Origin: Saprospiraceae bacterium
GTDB taxonomy: Bacteria > Bacteroidota > Bacteroidia > Chitinophagales > Saprospiraceae
NCBI GenBank assembly: GCA_016714985.1
Contig: JADKBS010000033.1
Span: 1 to 64,000 of the forward strand
Length of the DNA: 64,000 bases
Reading direction: 5' to 3'
This document shows, piece by piece, positions 8,958-18,162 of the stretch. The translations under genes and the position numbers were made by a program. Within the stretch, counting starts at the first letter, position 1. Each line of letters starts with the position of its first letter. The notes below the pieces were generated by a model, which was not told the origin of the DNA, made no database searches, and saw nothing but the letters and a program-made list of their open reading frames with translations.

Positions 8958-11876
8958 ATGAAACGATTCCTTCAACACACTTTGCTCCTGCTGGCAGTGG
9001 TGGCGTTGCCTGGGTTTGCTTTTGGTCAGCGGACCATCAGCGGCATGGTAACAGACGCCAACACCGGAGAGGGGCTGATTGGTGCCAGCATCCTTGTGGT
9101 CGGCACCTCTACGGGTACTGTCACGGACATTGATGGCTCTTACAGCCTCAGCGTTCCGGCAGGTGCCACACAGTTACAGTTCAGTTATACTGGTTACGAA
9201 ACCTTTGTTGCCACACTTGGCGCAGCCAACGCTCTTGATGTAAAAATGGCGGCTGGTTCCGTGCTCCAAGAGGTAGTGGTCATCGGTTATGGCGAGGTCA
9301 AGAAAGAAGACGCCACCGGCGCTGTCGCCGAGGTGAATTCTGAGGTATTCAACCGGGGCGCTATTACGGCACCTCAGGAACTGCTGGCCGGCAAGGTGGC
9401 TGGTGTTCAGATTACGCCAAGCTCTGATCCTGGTGGCGGTGCCCAGATCCGGATCCGTGGTGGTTCTTCCTTGAGCGCCTCCAACGACCCGCTCATCGTC
9501 ATTGATGGTATTCCGCTCGACAACCGGGGAATCTCTGGTGCAAGGAACATCTTCGACTTTGTGAACCCGAACGACATCGAGACCTTTACGGTATTAAAAG
9601 ATGCTTCCGCAACTGCCATTTATGGTAGCCGTGCGAGCAATGGGGTCATCCTTATCACCACGAAAAAAGGCAAGCTCGGCCAAAAGCTGAAAGTGGAGTA
9701 CAATGGCAACGTGAACTTTGCCAATGCACTAAGAACACCGGATGTATTGAATGCGGATGAATACCGTGCCCTGATCCAACAGCGTTTTCCCGACGACCAC
9801 CCCGCACGCACGTTGGTGGGAAGTGACAACACAAACTGGAATGATCAGATTTATGAAACTGGTATTGGCCACGACCATAACCTGAATTTCAGTGGAGGGA
9901 TAGGAGCGGTTCCCTATCGGGCATCACTTGGTTACACCAATAAAAAAGGTATCCTGAAGACCGACGAGTATGACCGTTTCACTGGTTCCATCAACCTGAA
10001 CCCTAAATTCATTGACAACAGGTTGCAGGTGAACTTTGGCTTAAAAGGAATGACCACTAATAACACTTTTGGTAACAGGGGTGCCATCGGTGGTGCAAGC
10101 TTTTTCGACCCAACTCAGGTGGTCAGCAATGGTAGCCCTTATGGAGGCTATTTCACTTGGTTGCAGCAAAACGGCGAGCCAAACACCTTGTCTCCAGCCA
10201 ATCCTTTGGCGCAGCTGAATTTGCGCAGCGATGAATCAACGGTGAACCGCTTCGTCATCAGTTCCTCGTTTGATTACCGTTTTGGCTTCCTGCCTGAATT
10301 ACGGGCGAATTTGAACCTCGCCTATGACAAATCGCACGGCGAGGGCAATATTGATGTGCCAGAAACTGCTTCTTTCGCCTTCTTTGACAAGGGTATCAAA
10401 AACACCTATAGCCAAGACAAGGAGAACAGCCTGCTGGAGTTCTACCTTAACTACGTGAAGGAAATTGGGAGTTCCAAACTGGACGTGATGGGTGGCTACT
10501 CCTGGCAGCGCAACTATTTTGAGGATGATTTTATAAACTCGAACATCCCCGAAACAGAGGTTGCAGAAGGAGATAATTCTGGCGAACTTTTCCTCTTGTC
10601 CCTTTTTGGCCGCGTAAACCTGACCCTATTCGATCGGTTGCTGCTTACTGGTACGGTACGCCGTGACGGTTCTTCCAGGTTCAGCGAGGATTCCCGTTGG
10701 GGTCTTTTCCCTGCCGCCGCCGTTGCTTATAAAATGGTGGACAACAATGGCAAGGGCGCCCTTTCCAACCTAAAACTTCGTTTTGGTTGGGGTGTGACAG
10801 GCCAACAGGAGATTGGCGACTATTATGTACACTTGCCTCGCTACTTGGCCAGTTTTGAAAACGCCGGCTACCAGTTTGGCAATACCTTCGTCCAGACCCT
10901 CCGTCCGGGCGGTTACGACAGCAAAATCAAGTGGGAAGAAACGACCACCTACAATGCAGGCCTTGATTTCGGCTTCATGGATGAGCGCATCTATGGTTCT
11001 ATTGAACTCTACAAGCGTTTGACTAAGGACTTGCTGAACTTCATACCCGTTCCTGCTGGTTCAAACCTTTCCAACTTCATCAACACGAACGTGGGCGATT
11101 TGGAGAACCAAGGCGTTGAGGTTGCTTTGAACATGAATCCTATCCGGTCAGCAAAACTGAATTGGGACTTTGGTGTCAACGTGACTGCCAACAAGAACAA
11201 AATCACGAGATTGACGGCATCTGATGACCCTGAATACAATGGTGTATTGACGGGCAATATCTCTGGCGGCGTTGGCAATACGGCTCAAATCCACAGCGTG
11301 GGATATGCTGCCAATTCGTTCTACGTGTATGAGCAGGTGTATGACGAGGCAGGTGTGCCGATCGAGGGCCTTTATGTTGACCGCAACAAAGATGGCATCG
11401 TGAACGCCAACGACCTTTATCGTTATGAAAAGGCCGCACCGGATTATTTCTTGGGCGTTACCTCCAATTTGACGGTAGGCAAGGTTGATTTCTCATTTGC
11501 GGGCCGTGCCAACTTTGGGAACTTTGTTTACAACAACCTTCAGTCTGGTCAGAGCTACGCCAACCTTTACCACCCAACAGGCTACCTTGGCAACGTGAAC
11601 AGCATCGCTACTTACCTTGATTTCAACCAACCACAGTACTTGAGCGACTATTTTGTTCAAGATGCGTCGTTCTTCCGCTTGGATCACATCACCTTGAGCT
11701 ACAACCTGACGGAGTTTGTGCCTAAATTCGATTTCTTGAAAATCTATGCAACGGTTCAAAACCCAGTCCTGATTACCAACTATGAAGGTGTTGACCCAGA
11801 CATTGACAATGGTATCGACAACAATTTCTATCCACGTTCCCGTACCTTTTTGTTTGGTATCAATGCAAGATTCTAA
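8958..11876 (+). CDS. susC: SusC/RagA-type TonB-linked outer-membrane receptor
   Basis: A 972-residue TonB-dependent transporter. Order: signal peptide ending near GFAFGQ (residue 24), CarboxypepD_reg-like domain (about 25-105, starting RTISGMVTDANTGEGLIGAS), the SusC signature VVVIGYGEVKKEDATGAVAE, a plug with QIRIRGGSS, PLIVIDGIPLDN and LKDASATAIYGSRASNGVI (about 115-235), then a 22-strand barrel ending in an aromatic residue (FGINARF). It imports oligosaccharides across the outer membrane with the SusD lid. The next gene begins 20 bases downstream, so the two are co-transcribed. The substrate is not determined; binding domains in susD and susE point to an alpha-glucan. Confidence 0.96.
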   Translation: MKRFLQHTLLLLAVVALPGFAFGQRTISGMVTDANTGEGLIGASILVVGTSTGTVTDIDGSYSLSVPAGATQLQFSYTGYETFVATLGAANALDVKMAAGSVLQEVVVIGYGEVKKEDATGAVAEVNSEVFNRGAITAPQELLAGKVAGVQITPSSDPGGGAQIRIRGGSSLSASNDPLIVIDGIPLDNRGISGARNIFDFVNPNDIETFTVLKDASATAIYGSRASNGVILITTKKGKLGQKLKVEYNGNVNFANALRTPDVLNADEYRALIQQRFPDDHPARTLVGSDNTNWNDQIYETGIGHDHNLNFSGGIGAVPYRASLGYTNKKGILKTDEYDRFTGSINLNPKFIDNRLQVNFGLKGMTTNNTFGNRGAIGGASFFDPTQVVSNGSPYGGYFTWLQQNGEPNTLSPANPLAQLNLRSDESTVNRFVISSSFDYRFGFLPELRANLNLAYDKSHGEGNIDVPETASFAFFDKGIKNTYSQDKENSLLEFYLNYVKEIGSSKLDVMGGYSWQRNYFEDDFINSNIPETEVAEGDNSGELFLLSLFGRVNLTLFDRLLLTGTVRRDGSSRFSEDSRWGLFPAAAVAYKMVDNNGKGALSNLKLRFGWGVTGQQEIGDYYVHLPRYLASFENAGYQFGNTFVQTLRPGGYDSKIKWEETTTYNAGLDFGFMDERIYGSIELYKRLTKDLLNFIPVPAGSNLSNFINTNVGDLENQGVEVALNMNPIRSAKLNWDFGVNVTANKNKITRLTASDDPEYNGVLTGNISGGVGNTAQIHSVGYAANSFYVYEQVYDEAGVPIEGLYVDRNKDGIVNANDLYRYEKAAPDYFLGVTSNLTVGKVDFSFAGRANFGNFVYNNLQSGQSYANLYHPTGYLGNVNSIATYLDFNQPQYLSDYFVQDASFFRLDHITLSYNLTEFVPKFDFLKIYATVQNPVLITNYEGVDPDIDNGIDNNFYPRSRTFLFGINARF

Positions 11877-11896
11877 CCATTAAAACTTGATTTATA

Positions 11897-14107
11897 ATGA
11901 AGTTTAATTCATTTTTCAAAATAGCATTCATGACGAGCTTCCTTGTGGTGTTCTCGTCATGCTTCAAGGACCTCGACACTGTGCCGACGGATAAGGACGA
12001 GCTTACCTCGGCTGCTGTGTACGACGATCCAGCAAATTACAAAAAAGTGTTGGCCAGGTTGTACGCTGGTTTGGCCGTAACCGGCCAGCAAGGCCCAGCT
12101 GGACAGGCCGACATTAGCGGTATTGACGAGGGCTTCGGCCAGTACCTGCGCATGTATTGGTACTTGCAAGAACTTTCTACCGATGAGGCCGTCATTGGTT
12201 GGAACGATGCTACCATCAAGGATTTCCACGAACAAGACTGGAATGCTGACGACGGGTTTATCTACGCCTGCTATAGCCGCATTTTCTACCAAGTCAGCAT
12301 CTGCAACGAGTTCTTACGTGAGACAACCGACGCCAAACTATCGGATCGTGGCGTTGACGATGCACTTAGGGCTGAAATCCAAGGCTACCGCGCCGAGGCT
12401 CGCTTCTTGAGGGCGTTGAGCTACTACCATGCACTTGACCTCTTCCGCAATGTTCCCTTTGTGACGGAGGAAGATGCTGTTGGTGCTTTTTTCCCAGAAC
12501 AAATCACAGGCGACAACCTCTATGCTTGGCTTGAAACCGAGTTGAAGGCTATTGAGTCTGCACTGCCTGCACCACGTTCGAATGAGTATGCCCGTGCCGA
12601 CCAAGCCGCAGCCTGGATGTTGTTGGCAAAGCTGTACCTCAACGCAGAGGTCTATGCTGGCAAACAAGCTTGGTCAGAAGCAGCCGAATATTCGAAGAAA
12701 GTGATGGACGCTGGTTATGAACTCGAAGCCAACTACTTCGATAACTTCAAGGCAGATAATGACCAGTCTTCCGAAATCATTTTCCCAATCACCTCAGATG
12801 GCACCTATACCCGCACCTATGGCGGTATGACCTTCTTGGTTCACGCACCAGTTGGTGGCAGCATGAACCCCGCAGAATTTGGCATTGATGGCGGTTGGGG
12901 CGGTCTTCGCACTACAAGCGCCATCGTTAACAAATACCCAACTCCAGGCAGCGGTGGTAGTGTGATTGTTGCCAAAAACGACGGCAACCAGAACTATGCT
13001 TTGTTGAATGTGCCTGGTGGCTACCAAAGTTGGGATCCAGCCAATAATGCCACGGCGCTTGCTTCCGTGGCTGGTGACGAGACTTATGAAGGCTATTTCT
13101 GGCTCGAGGCAAATACGGAGTTTAAGTTTGCAAAAGGTGGATGGGACAACAACTGGGGCGATGATGGTGCCGATGGCACTTTAGAACCTGGTAGCGCAAA
13201 TATAGTTGCTACCGAAGCTGGATTCTATCGCTTTACGGTTGACTTGAACGCATTGACCTATACCATGACCAAAACGGAGTGGGGCCTTATCGGTTCGGCT
13301 ACACCCAATGGTTGGGACAGCGACATCAACTTGACCTACGATGCTGGCGAAAATGCTTGGACTATTACTACTGACCTCGTTGCAGGTGAAGCAAAGTTCC
13401 GGGCCAACGACGACTGGGGCATCAACCTCGGTGACGATAGCGCAAACGGCATCTTGGAATACAATGGCGCCAATATCACCATTCCTGACAACGGCACCTA
13501 TCTCATCAAACTGTACCTGGACAGGCCAGACCACTCCTACTACATCGAGAAATTTGCCTCGGAATCGGACACCCGCTATCCGTTTTACAGTGCTGGCCAG
13601 AACCTTGAAATAGCTGATATTTCGCAGTTCACCGAAGGATATGCAGTTGCGAAATATCGCAACGTAACTTCTGGGGGTCAAGTTGGCAGCGACCTAACTT
13701 TTGTTGATACCGACTTCCCGATGTTCCGTTTGACTGATGCCCACCTGATGTATGCAGAGGCTGTTATACGTCGGGACGGCAGCGCTGACCAATCGGCTGT
13801 GGATGCTGTGAATGCCGTTCGGCAACGTGCGTACAATGGCAGCACAGTGGGCAATATTACCGCAAGTGGGCTTACCCTTGATTTTCTCCTCGATGAGCGG
13901 GTCCGTGAACTGCTTTGGGAAGGTCACCGTAGGACAGACCTCGTGCGCTACGGCCAATTCACCGATGGCAGTTATGTTTGGCCTTGGAAAGGTGGAGTGC
14001 CAGCAGGTACAGCCGTTGCGGGATGCCGTGACGTGTATCCAATTCCAGCACAAGACCTTAATGCCAACCGGAACCTCACACAGAATTTCCCGGGCGAGTG
14101 CTATTAA
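11897..14107 (+). CDS. susD: SusD/RagB lipoprotein with inserted SusE/F-type binding domains
   Basis: A 736-residue SusD-like lipoprotein, longer than the usual 500-550. The signal peptide has lipobox VFSSC. SusD TPR regions run to about residue 355 and resume at about 553 (ESDTRYPFYSAGQ), with the family C-terminal segments LTDAHLMYAEA, LLDERVRELLWEGHRRTDLVRYG and VYPIPAQDLNAN. Between them about 195 residues form two SusE/SusF-type carbohydrate-binding units: VPGGYQSWDPANN with WDNNWGDDGADG, then WGLIGSATPNGWDSD with KFRANDDWGINLGDD. These closely match the C-terminal half of the SusE protein two genes on. It probably captures glycans at the SusC lid and has gained extra binding surface. 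Confidence 0.93.
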   Translation: MKFNSFFKIAFMTSFLVVFSSCFKDLDTVPTDKDELTSAAVYDDPANYKKVLARLYAGLAVTGQQGPAGQADISGIDEGFGQYLRMYWYLQELSTDEAVIGWNDATIKDFHEQDWNADDGFIYACYSRIFYQVSICNEFLRETTDAKLSDRGVDDALRAEIQGYRAEARFLRALSYYHALDLFRNVPFVTEEDAVGAFFPEQITGDNLYAWLETELKAIESALPAPRSNEYARADQAAAWMLLAKLYLNAEVYAGKQAWSEAAEYSKKVMDAGYELEANYFDNFKADNDQSSEIIFPITSDGTYTRTYGGMTFLVHAPVGGSMNPAEFGIDGGWGGLRTTSAIVNKYPTPGSGGSVIVAKNDGNQNYALLNVPGGYQSWDPANNATALASVAGDETYEGYFWLEANTEFKFAKGGWDNNWGDDGADGTLEPGSANIVATEAGFYRFTVDLNALTYTMTKTEWGLIGSATPNGWDSDINLTYDAGENAWTITTDLVAGEAKFRANDDWGINLGDDSANGILEYNGANITIPDNGTYLIKLYLDRPDHSYYIEKFASESDTRYPFYSAGQNLEIADISQFTEGYAVAKYRNVTSGGQVGSDLTFVDTDFPMFRLTDAHLMYAEAVIRRDGSADQSAVDAVNAVRQRAYNGSTVGNITASGLTLDFLLDERVRELLWEGHRRTDLVRYGQFTDGSYVWPWKGGVPAGTAVAGCRDVYPIPAQDLNANRNLTQNFPGECY

Positions 14108-14171
14108 TTAATTCATCCAAAACGAGGCGAGGTACTGATTGCTTCGCCCCGTTTTCAAAAATAAATAAAAC

Positions 14172-15209
14172 ATGATTCGCAATTATTTGACCTTGCTGCT
14201 GGCTGTAATGCTGCTCGCTCAGTCATGCAGCGATGAAAAACTGGATCCAGTGGTAAAGCTCGGTGACGCACCAACCATCACCTCACCAGGTGGCGGGGCA
14301 GCGTTTGTGCTCGAGGAAGCCAACGCAGCGAATTTGCTCACGGATTTTACCTGGACCTCTGCCGATTTTGGTTTTGATGCTGCGGTTACTTACACCTTGC
14401 AAGTGGACAAAGCTGGCAACAATTTTGAGGCACCGATTACGCTTGGCGTCACCAATGGCTTGGCCATTGAGGATATCACGGTTGAGAAGTTGAACACAAT
14501 TCTACTGGCCAAGGAATTGCCCGATGGCGTACCCGCAGACCTTGAACTCAGGGTAACCGCAAAAATCAGCAATGATGTGGAGACCCTTGTTTCATCCACG
14601 CTTGCTTTCAAGGCTACGCCATATGAAACCGTTGTCGTTTATCCACAACTGCAAGTACCAGGAAGCTACCAAGGCTGGGATCCTTCCAATAACTCCACCA
14701 TTATTTTCTCCACAAAAAGTGATGAGAACTATGAGGGATACATCTACTTCCCAGACCCAGACAGCAAGTACAAGTTCACAAAAGGCTTGTCTTGGGACAC
14801 CAACTGGGGAGACAATGATGCAGATGGCAGCTTGGAACTGGCTGGTGCTGACATTGCACTCGTTGATGCAGGTATGTACAAGTTGAACGTTGACCTCAAC
14901 AACTTGACCCATTTACATACCCTTACCAGTTGGGGCCTTATCGGATCTGCAACCTCCACAGGATGGGACAGCGACACCGATATGACATACGATGCAACCA
15001 CCGGCCATTTGACCATTACGACCGATTTGTTAGCTGGTGAAGTCAAATTCCGTGCAAACGATGCTTGGGATCTCAACCTTGGCGACGATGGGCCAAATGG
15101 CAAACTGGAGTACAACGGTGCGAATATCGCTATTGCTGAACCAGGTAATTATACCATTGAATTGGTGTTGAACGTGGCTAAATACACGTACACCATCACG
15201 AAGAACTAA
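14172..15209 (+). CDS. susE: SusE-like outer-membrane glycan-binding lipoprotein
   Basis: A 345-residue surface lipoprotein with lipobox LLAQSC. Residues about 25-150 form the N-terminal SusE Ig-like domain (FTWTSADFGFDAAVTYTLQV). Residues about 155-345 hold two starch-binding-type units: VPGSYQGWDPSNN with WDTNWGDNDADG, and WGLIGSATSTGWDSD with KFRANDAWDLNLGDDGPNGK. The aromatic residues in these motifs are the usual ligand platforms. It is the third gene of the susCDE operon, 64 bases after susD, and is followed by a strong terminator. No glycoside hydrolase lies next to the operon. Confidence 0.92.
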   Translation: MIRNYLTLLLAVMLLAQSCSDEKLDPVVKLGDAPTITSPGGGAAFVLEEANAANLLTDFTWTSADFGFDAAVTYTLQVDKAGNNFEAPITLGVTNGLAIEDITVEKLNTILLAKELPDGVPADLELRVTAKISNDVETLVSSTLAFKATPYETVVVYPQLQVPGSYQGWDPSNNSTIIFSTKSDENYEGYIYFPDPDSKYKFTKGLSWDTNWGDNDADGSLELAGADIALVDAGMYKLNVDLNNLTHLHTLTSWGLIGSATSTGWDSDTDMTYDATTGHLTITTDLLAGEVKFRANDAWDLNLGDDGPNGKLEYNGANIAIAEPGNYTIELVLNVAKYTYTITKN

Positions 15210-15231
15210 TCTACCGAGTTTTCTATGTTTA

Positions 15232-15269
15232 AGCCGGATGAGCAATTTGTTCATCCGGCTTTTTATTTT
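15232..15269 (+). terminator. Rho-independent terminator after susE
   Basis: AGCCGGATGA (15232-15241) and TCATCCGGCT (15251-15260) form a perfect 10-bp GC-rich stem with a 9-base loop, followed by TTTTATTTT. It closes the susCDE operon. Confidence 0.92.
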
Positions 15270-15395
15270 CCTAAAATGCACTCACCAAATCGAATAATTG
15301 CATTTTTGCACCCTCATTTTTTAACCCAATTTTCGCATAATATAAAGCTACGAGTCACTAATCACGAGTCGCAACTTGAGAATTTTAATCAATCT

Positions 15396-15794
15396 ATGAC
15401 AGCATTGGAAACCGTCAAGCAGTATTACAACTGCTTCAACAACAAAGATTATCAGGGGATGCTCAGCCTTTTGGACGATGGCATCCGGCATGAACCCAAC
15501 CAAGGTGAACCTCGGATTGGGAAGGGATTGTTCACAGAATTCCTAAAGCACATGGAGGACTGCTACGATGAACAGCTTGCCGATATGCAGTTTTTCATTG
15601 GGGAAAATGGAATCGGCATAGCCGTAGAATTTGTGGTGAATGGCCGCTATCTGCAAGGAGAAGAAGGCTTGCCCGCTGCTCATGGGCAGCACTATGTTTT
15701 ACCTGCTGCCAGTTTTTTGGAGGTAAAATCGGACAGAATCACCCGTGTTGCCACTTTTTACAACCTTCCGCTTTGGATAAAACTCGTATCCTAA
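15396..15794 (+). CDS. Ketosteroid-isomerase-related NTF2-fold protein
   Basis: A 132-residue SnoaL-like protein. The frame is open from 15225, through the terminator, but homology to the family begins at the ATG at 15396 (MTALETVKQYYNCFNNKDYQ), which is chosen as start. It has LLDDGIRHEPNQGEPRIGKG and the pocket strands AVEFVVNGRY and TRVATFYNLPLW. It has no signal peptide, so is cytoplasmic. A GNAT gene begins one base after its stop, so the two are translationally coupled. Its ligand is unknown. Confidence 0.83.
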   Translation: MTALETVKQYYNCFNNKDYQGMLSLLDDGIRHEPNQGEPRIGKGLFTEFLKHMEDCYDEQLADMQFFIGENGIGIAVEFVVNGRYLQGEEGLPAAHGQHYVLPAASFLEVKSDRITRVATFYNLPLWIKLVS

Positions 15795-15795
15795 A

Positions 15796-16389
15796 ATGGC
15801 GGATTTGACCTTCAAAACCTATCGTGGGTCAGCGATTAAAAGCGTTTTCGAGCCGTTGGGGCAACTGCGGATAACCGTATTTCGGACTTGGCCCTATCTC
15901 TATGAGGGCAGTTTGGAATATGAGGTTTCCTATTTGAAAACCTATTCCAACTCCCCTCGGTCTTTTTTGTTTGCTGCCTACGATGATGATAAAATGGTAG
16001 GTGCAACCACTTGCATTCCACTTTCCGATGAAACGGCAGAAGTGCAGGAACCTTTTGTGAAAGCTGGATTGGACTTGTCCAGCATCTTCTATTTTGGAGA
16101 GAGTGTTTTGCTGACGCAATACCGAGGCATTGGCCTTGGCCATCGTTTTTTTGATGAAAGGGAGGCTCACGCCCGCTCTTTCGGCAATATCAAATCCACC
16201 TGCTTTTGCGGCGTAGTTCGCCCACCTGACCATCCATCCCGCCCATTGGATTATCGGCCATTGGATGAGTTTTGGAAAAAAAGGGGATACCAACCGATGC
16301 CAGCGCTTCAAAGCCAGTTCGAGTGGTTGGACATTGGGGAAGCCGAACCGTCACTAAAGCCTATGCTGTATTGGATGAAGGCGATTTAA
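15796..16389 (+). CDS. GNAT-family N-acetyltransferase
   Basis: A 197-residue GNAT protein: FVKAGLDLSSIFYFGESVLL followed by QYRGIGLGHRFFDERE, which carries the acetyl-CoA pyrophosphate loop (Q/R-x-x-G-x-G/L). The C-terminal RPLDEFWKKRGYQPM is the usual final strand-helix. It is tightly linked to the NTF2-fold gene before it and converges on sua5 at 16393. The acceptor substrate cannot be read. Confidence 0.85.
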   Translation: MADLTFKTYRGSAIKSVFEPLGQLRITVFRTWPYLYEGSLEYEVSYLKTYSNSPRSFLFAAYDDDKMVGATTCIPLSDETAEVQEPFVKAGLDLSSIFYFGESVLLTQYRGIGLGHRFFDEREAHARSFGNIKSTCFCGVVRPPDHPSRPLDYRPLDEFWKKRGYQPMPALQSQFEWLDIGEAEPSLKPMLYWMKAI

Positions 16390-16392
16390 GGA

Positions 16393-17457
16393 TTAAGCGG
16401 CATGGGAAGCACGTTTGAGTCTGTCGTTTATGGCTGGACCAAGGCCCTCTTTTGGTAGGTTTTTTACCAAAATTAGCTTGGCCCCGCAAGCATCTGCCAA
16501 CCGCATGGTGGCAAAAAGCTGCTTGGCTGCCTCATCCAGGTTGGCAACTGCTGAAAGCTGGAAGCGGAATTCTGCAGCCACCTCATCCATGTTGTTGCCG
16601 AAGGCAATAACGCAAGCAGTCTCCATTGAGTAGCCAATTGGCAAATCATTTCCCCGTAGAATAATCAATGGCGTGGAAGTGGCGTAATGGCTTTTCAATT
16701 GGCCGGGAGCTACGGGATGATCTTCAACGCCAGTTTGAATCAGCAGTTTTTTACCCAAAACCCTTTCTATTTCCTCAATCGCTACCCCACCCTGCCGCCT
16801 GACGATAACTTGCTGATTATCAAAGTCAACGATGGTGCTTTCCAAGCCAATTTGGCAAGGCCCACCGTCCAGTATATATGGTATTCTACCATTCAACCCT
16901 TGCATAACATGCTGGGCAGTAGTAGGACTCACATAACCAAACGGGTTGGCAGAGGGCGCTGCCAAAGGAAAGTCTATCATTTGCAAAAGCTGCCTAGTGA
17001 GCGGGTGCGCAGGTATGCGCACAGCTACTTTTGGGCTGCCAGCCGTCACCAAATCAGGGATGATTGATTGCGGAACTTGTCCCGACAACTCGGGATTGCG
17101 GATGGTGGATTGCGGATTTGGGGATTGCGGATTTGGGGATTGCGGATTTGGGGAAATCTTCTCCAACAAAAAAGTGATGGGGCCGGGGCTGAATGCCTTG
17201 GCAAGTATTTCCGCCTCGGCTGGTACATGCTGGACGTATTTTTTGACGGACTCCCAATCTGGCAGGTGGATGATGAGGGGGTTGAAATGAGGCCGATTCT
17301 TTGCCTTGAAGATTTTCAGGACGGCATCGGGGTCGAGGGCATTGGCTGCGAGGCCATAGACGGTCTCGGTGGGGATGGCAACGGGTTGACCTTGTAGCAA
17401 ATATGATTTTGCGACCTCCAAATCAATACCAATGCTCGTCTTACCAATAGTTTTCAT
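16393..17457 (-). CDS. sua5: Threonylcarbamoyl-AMP synthase Sua5 (YrdC + Sua5 domains)
   Basis: It makes L-threonylcarbamoyladenylate from threonine, bicarbonate and ATP for the t6A37 modification of ANN-decoding tRNAs. The YrdC domain shows AIPTETVYGLAANA, FKAKNRPHFNPLI, FPLAAPSANPFGYVSPT and LESTIVDF; the C-terminal Sua5 domain follows (about residues 215-354). The ATG at 17457 fits homology better than 17472. Unusually, about 33 residues (about 99-132, rich in N-P-Q-S-P) are inserted between TFLLEKI and IPDLVTAG, encoded by an intergenic-type heptamer/15-mer repeat at 17066-17153 that stays in frame. Confidence 0.93.
   Translation of the reverse strand: MKTIGKTSIGIDLEVAKSYLLQGQPVAIPTETVYGLAANALDPDAVLKIFKAKNRPHFNPLIIHLPDWESVKKYVQHVPAEAEILAKAFSPGPITFLLEKISPNPQSPNPQSPNPQSTIRNPELSGQVPQSIIPDLVTAGSPKVAVRIPAHPLTRQLLQMIDFPLAAPSANPFGYVSPTTAQHVMQGLNGRIPYILDGGPCQIGLESTIVDFDNQQVIVRRQGGVAIEEIERVLGKKLLIQTGVEDHPVAPGQLKSHYATSTPLIILRGNDLPIGYSMETACVIAFGNNMDEVAAEFRFQLSAVANLDEAAKQLFATMRLADACGAKLILVKNLPKEGLGPAINDRLKRASHAA
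17066..17153. repeat. Heptamer-derived repeat inside sua5
   Basis: In-phase 7-mers GATTGCG, GAACTTG, TCCCGAC, AACTCGG, GATTGCG, GATGGTG lead into three 15-nt units of GATTGCG plus GATTTGG plus G. The first 32 bases match 40793-40824 at 31 positions. The 15-nt period keeps the sua5 frame open and is translated as N-P-Q-S-P repeats. Confidence 0.85.
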
Positions 17458-18114
17458 AATCAAATTGACCAATTCTGGCTTTTATACCCAATGAGATGTT
17501 TCGGACAGGGTAAACCACCTCACCGACATCCAAGTTGTAAAGGCCGACATCCACTCCAACTTGGAAATTCTTGCCCAAAAGGACGCCAAAATTAGCACCC
17601 CTCATCCAAAGCCTTGTACCTTCATAAATAAAATTGTTCTCACTAATTTTTACAAGGCCCATGCCTGGAGAGGCATATAGACTCAGCCATTTCGATGGAT
17701 GAAAGGATGTGTATATATTTCCTTGGGCATAGCCATAATACCCAGAAATCCCTGCGCCAAGCCCCAAAGAAACGGCGAACAGGTTATCGTTGCCAAAAAC
17801 ATTGAACTTGGTGTTCAGGCCAACTTTATTGGCGTCTGCATTCACCCCAAGTCTAATAGGTCCGACAAGCCTACCCTAATATCAATCTCATTCGCCTTCA
17901 TATCTTCCTCAACGGAGTTTTCGGGTGGTTCATCGTCACCAAAAGTATGTGGTGCGGCTTGGATATAGTTGCGTGACACCGCTATTTCAACATTACCTTC
18001 ACCCAAGGTTTTGCCGGATTGAAGGCCGGAAAGGTTGGTATAGCAACTGAGGAAAATACAGGTAACGCCCCAAAGACCAATGGAAATAAAGAAGCAACGT
18101 TGAAGTTTTGTCAT
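17441..18114 (-). CDS. Small outer-membrane beta-barrel protein with lipoprotein signal (one frameshift)
   Basis: Two frames (18114-17842 and 17845-17441) join if the G4 run (C4 at 17845-17848 on plus) is read as G5, giving about 224 residues with the junction LLDLGVNADANKVGLNTKF. The N-terminus has lipobox IFLSC. The rest alternates short amphipathic strands and turns (FAVSLGLGAGISGYYGYAQG, LSLYASPGMGLV, FQVGVDVGLYNLDVGEVVYP), as in small Bacteroidota barrels. It overlaps the sua5 start by 17 bases and is the third of three small envelope genes transcribed leftward from 19416. Confidence 0.68.
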
Positions 18115-18162
18115 TTTTCAATTTTACCTCATTAACTAAAATATGAACAAAATCGCTGCATT

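Noticed and set aside
17066..17153. Possible CRISPR array
   Set aside because: Units are 7 or 15 nt with no spacers; similar arrays elsewhere are also pure tandem repeats.
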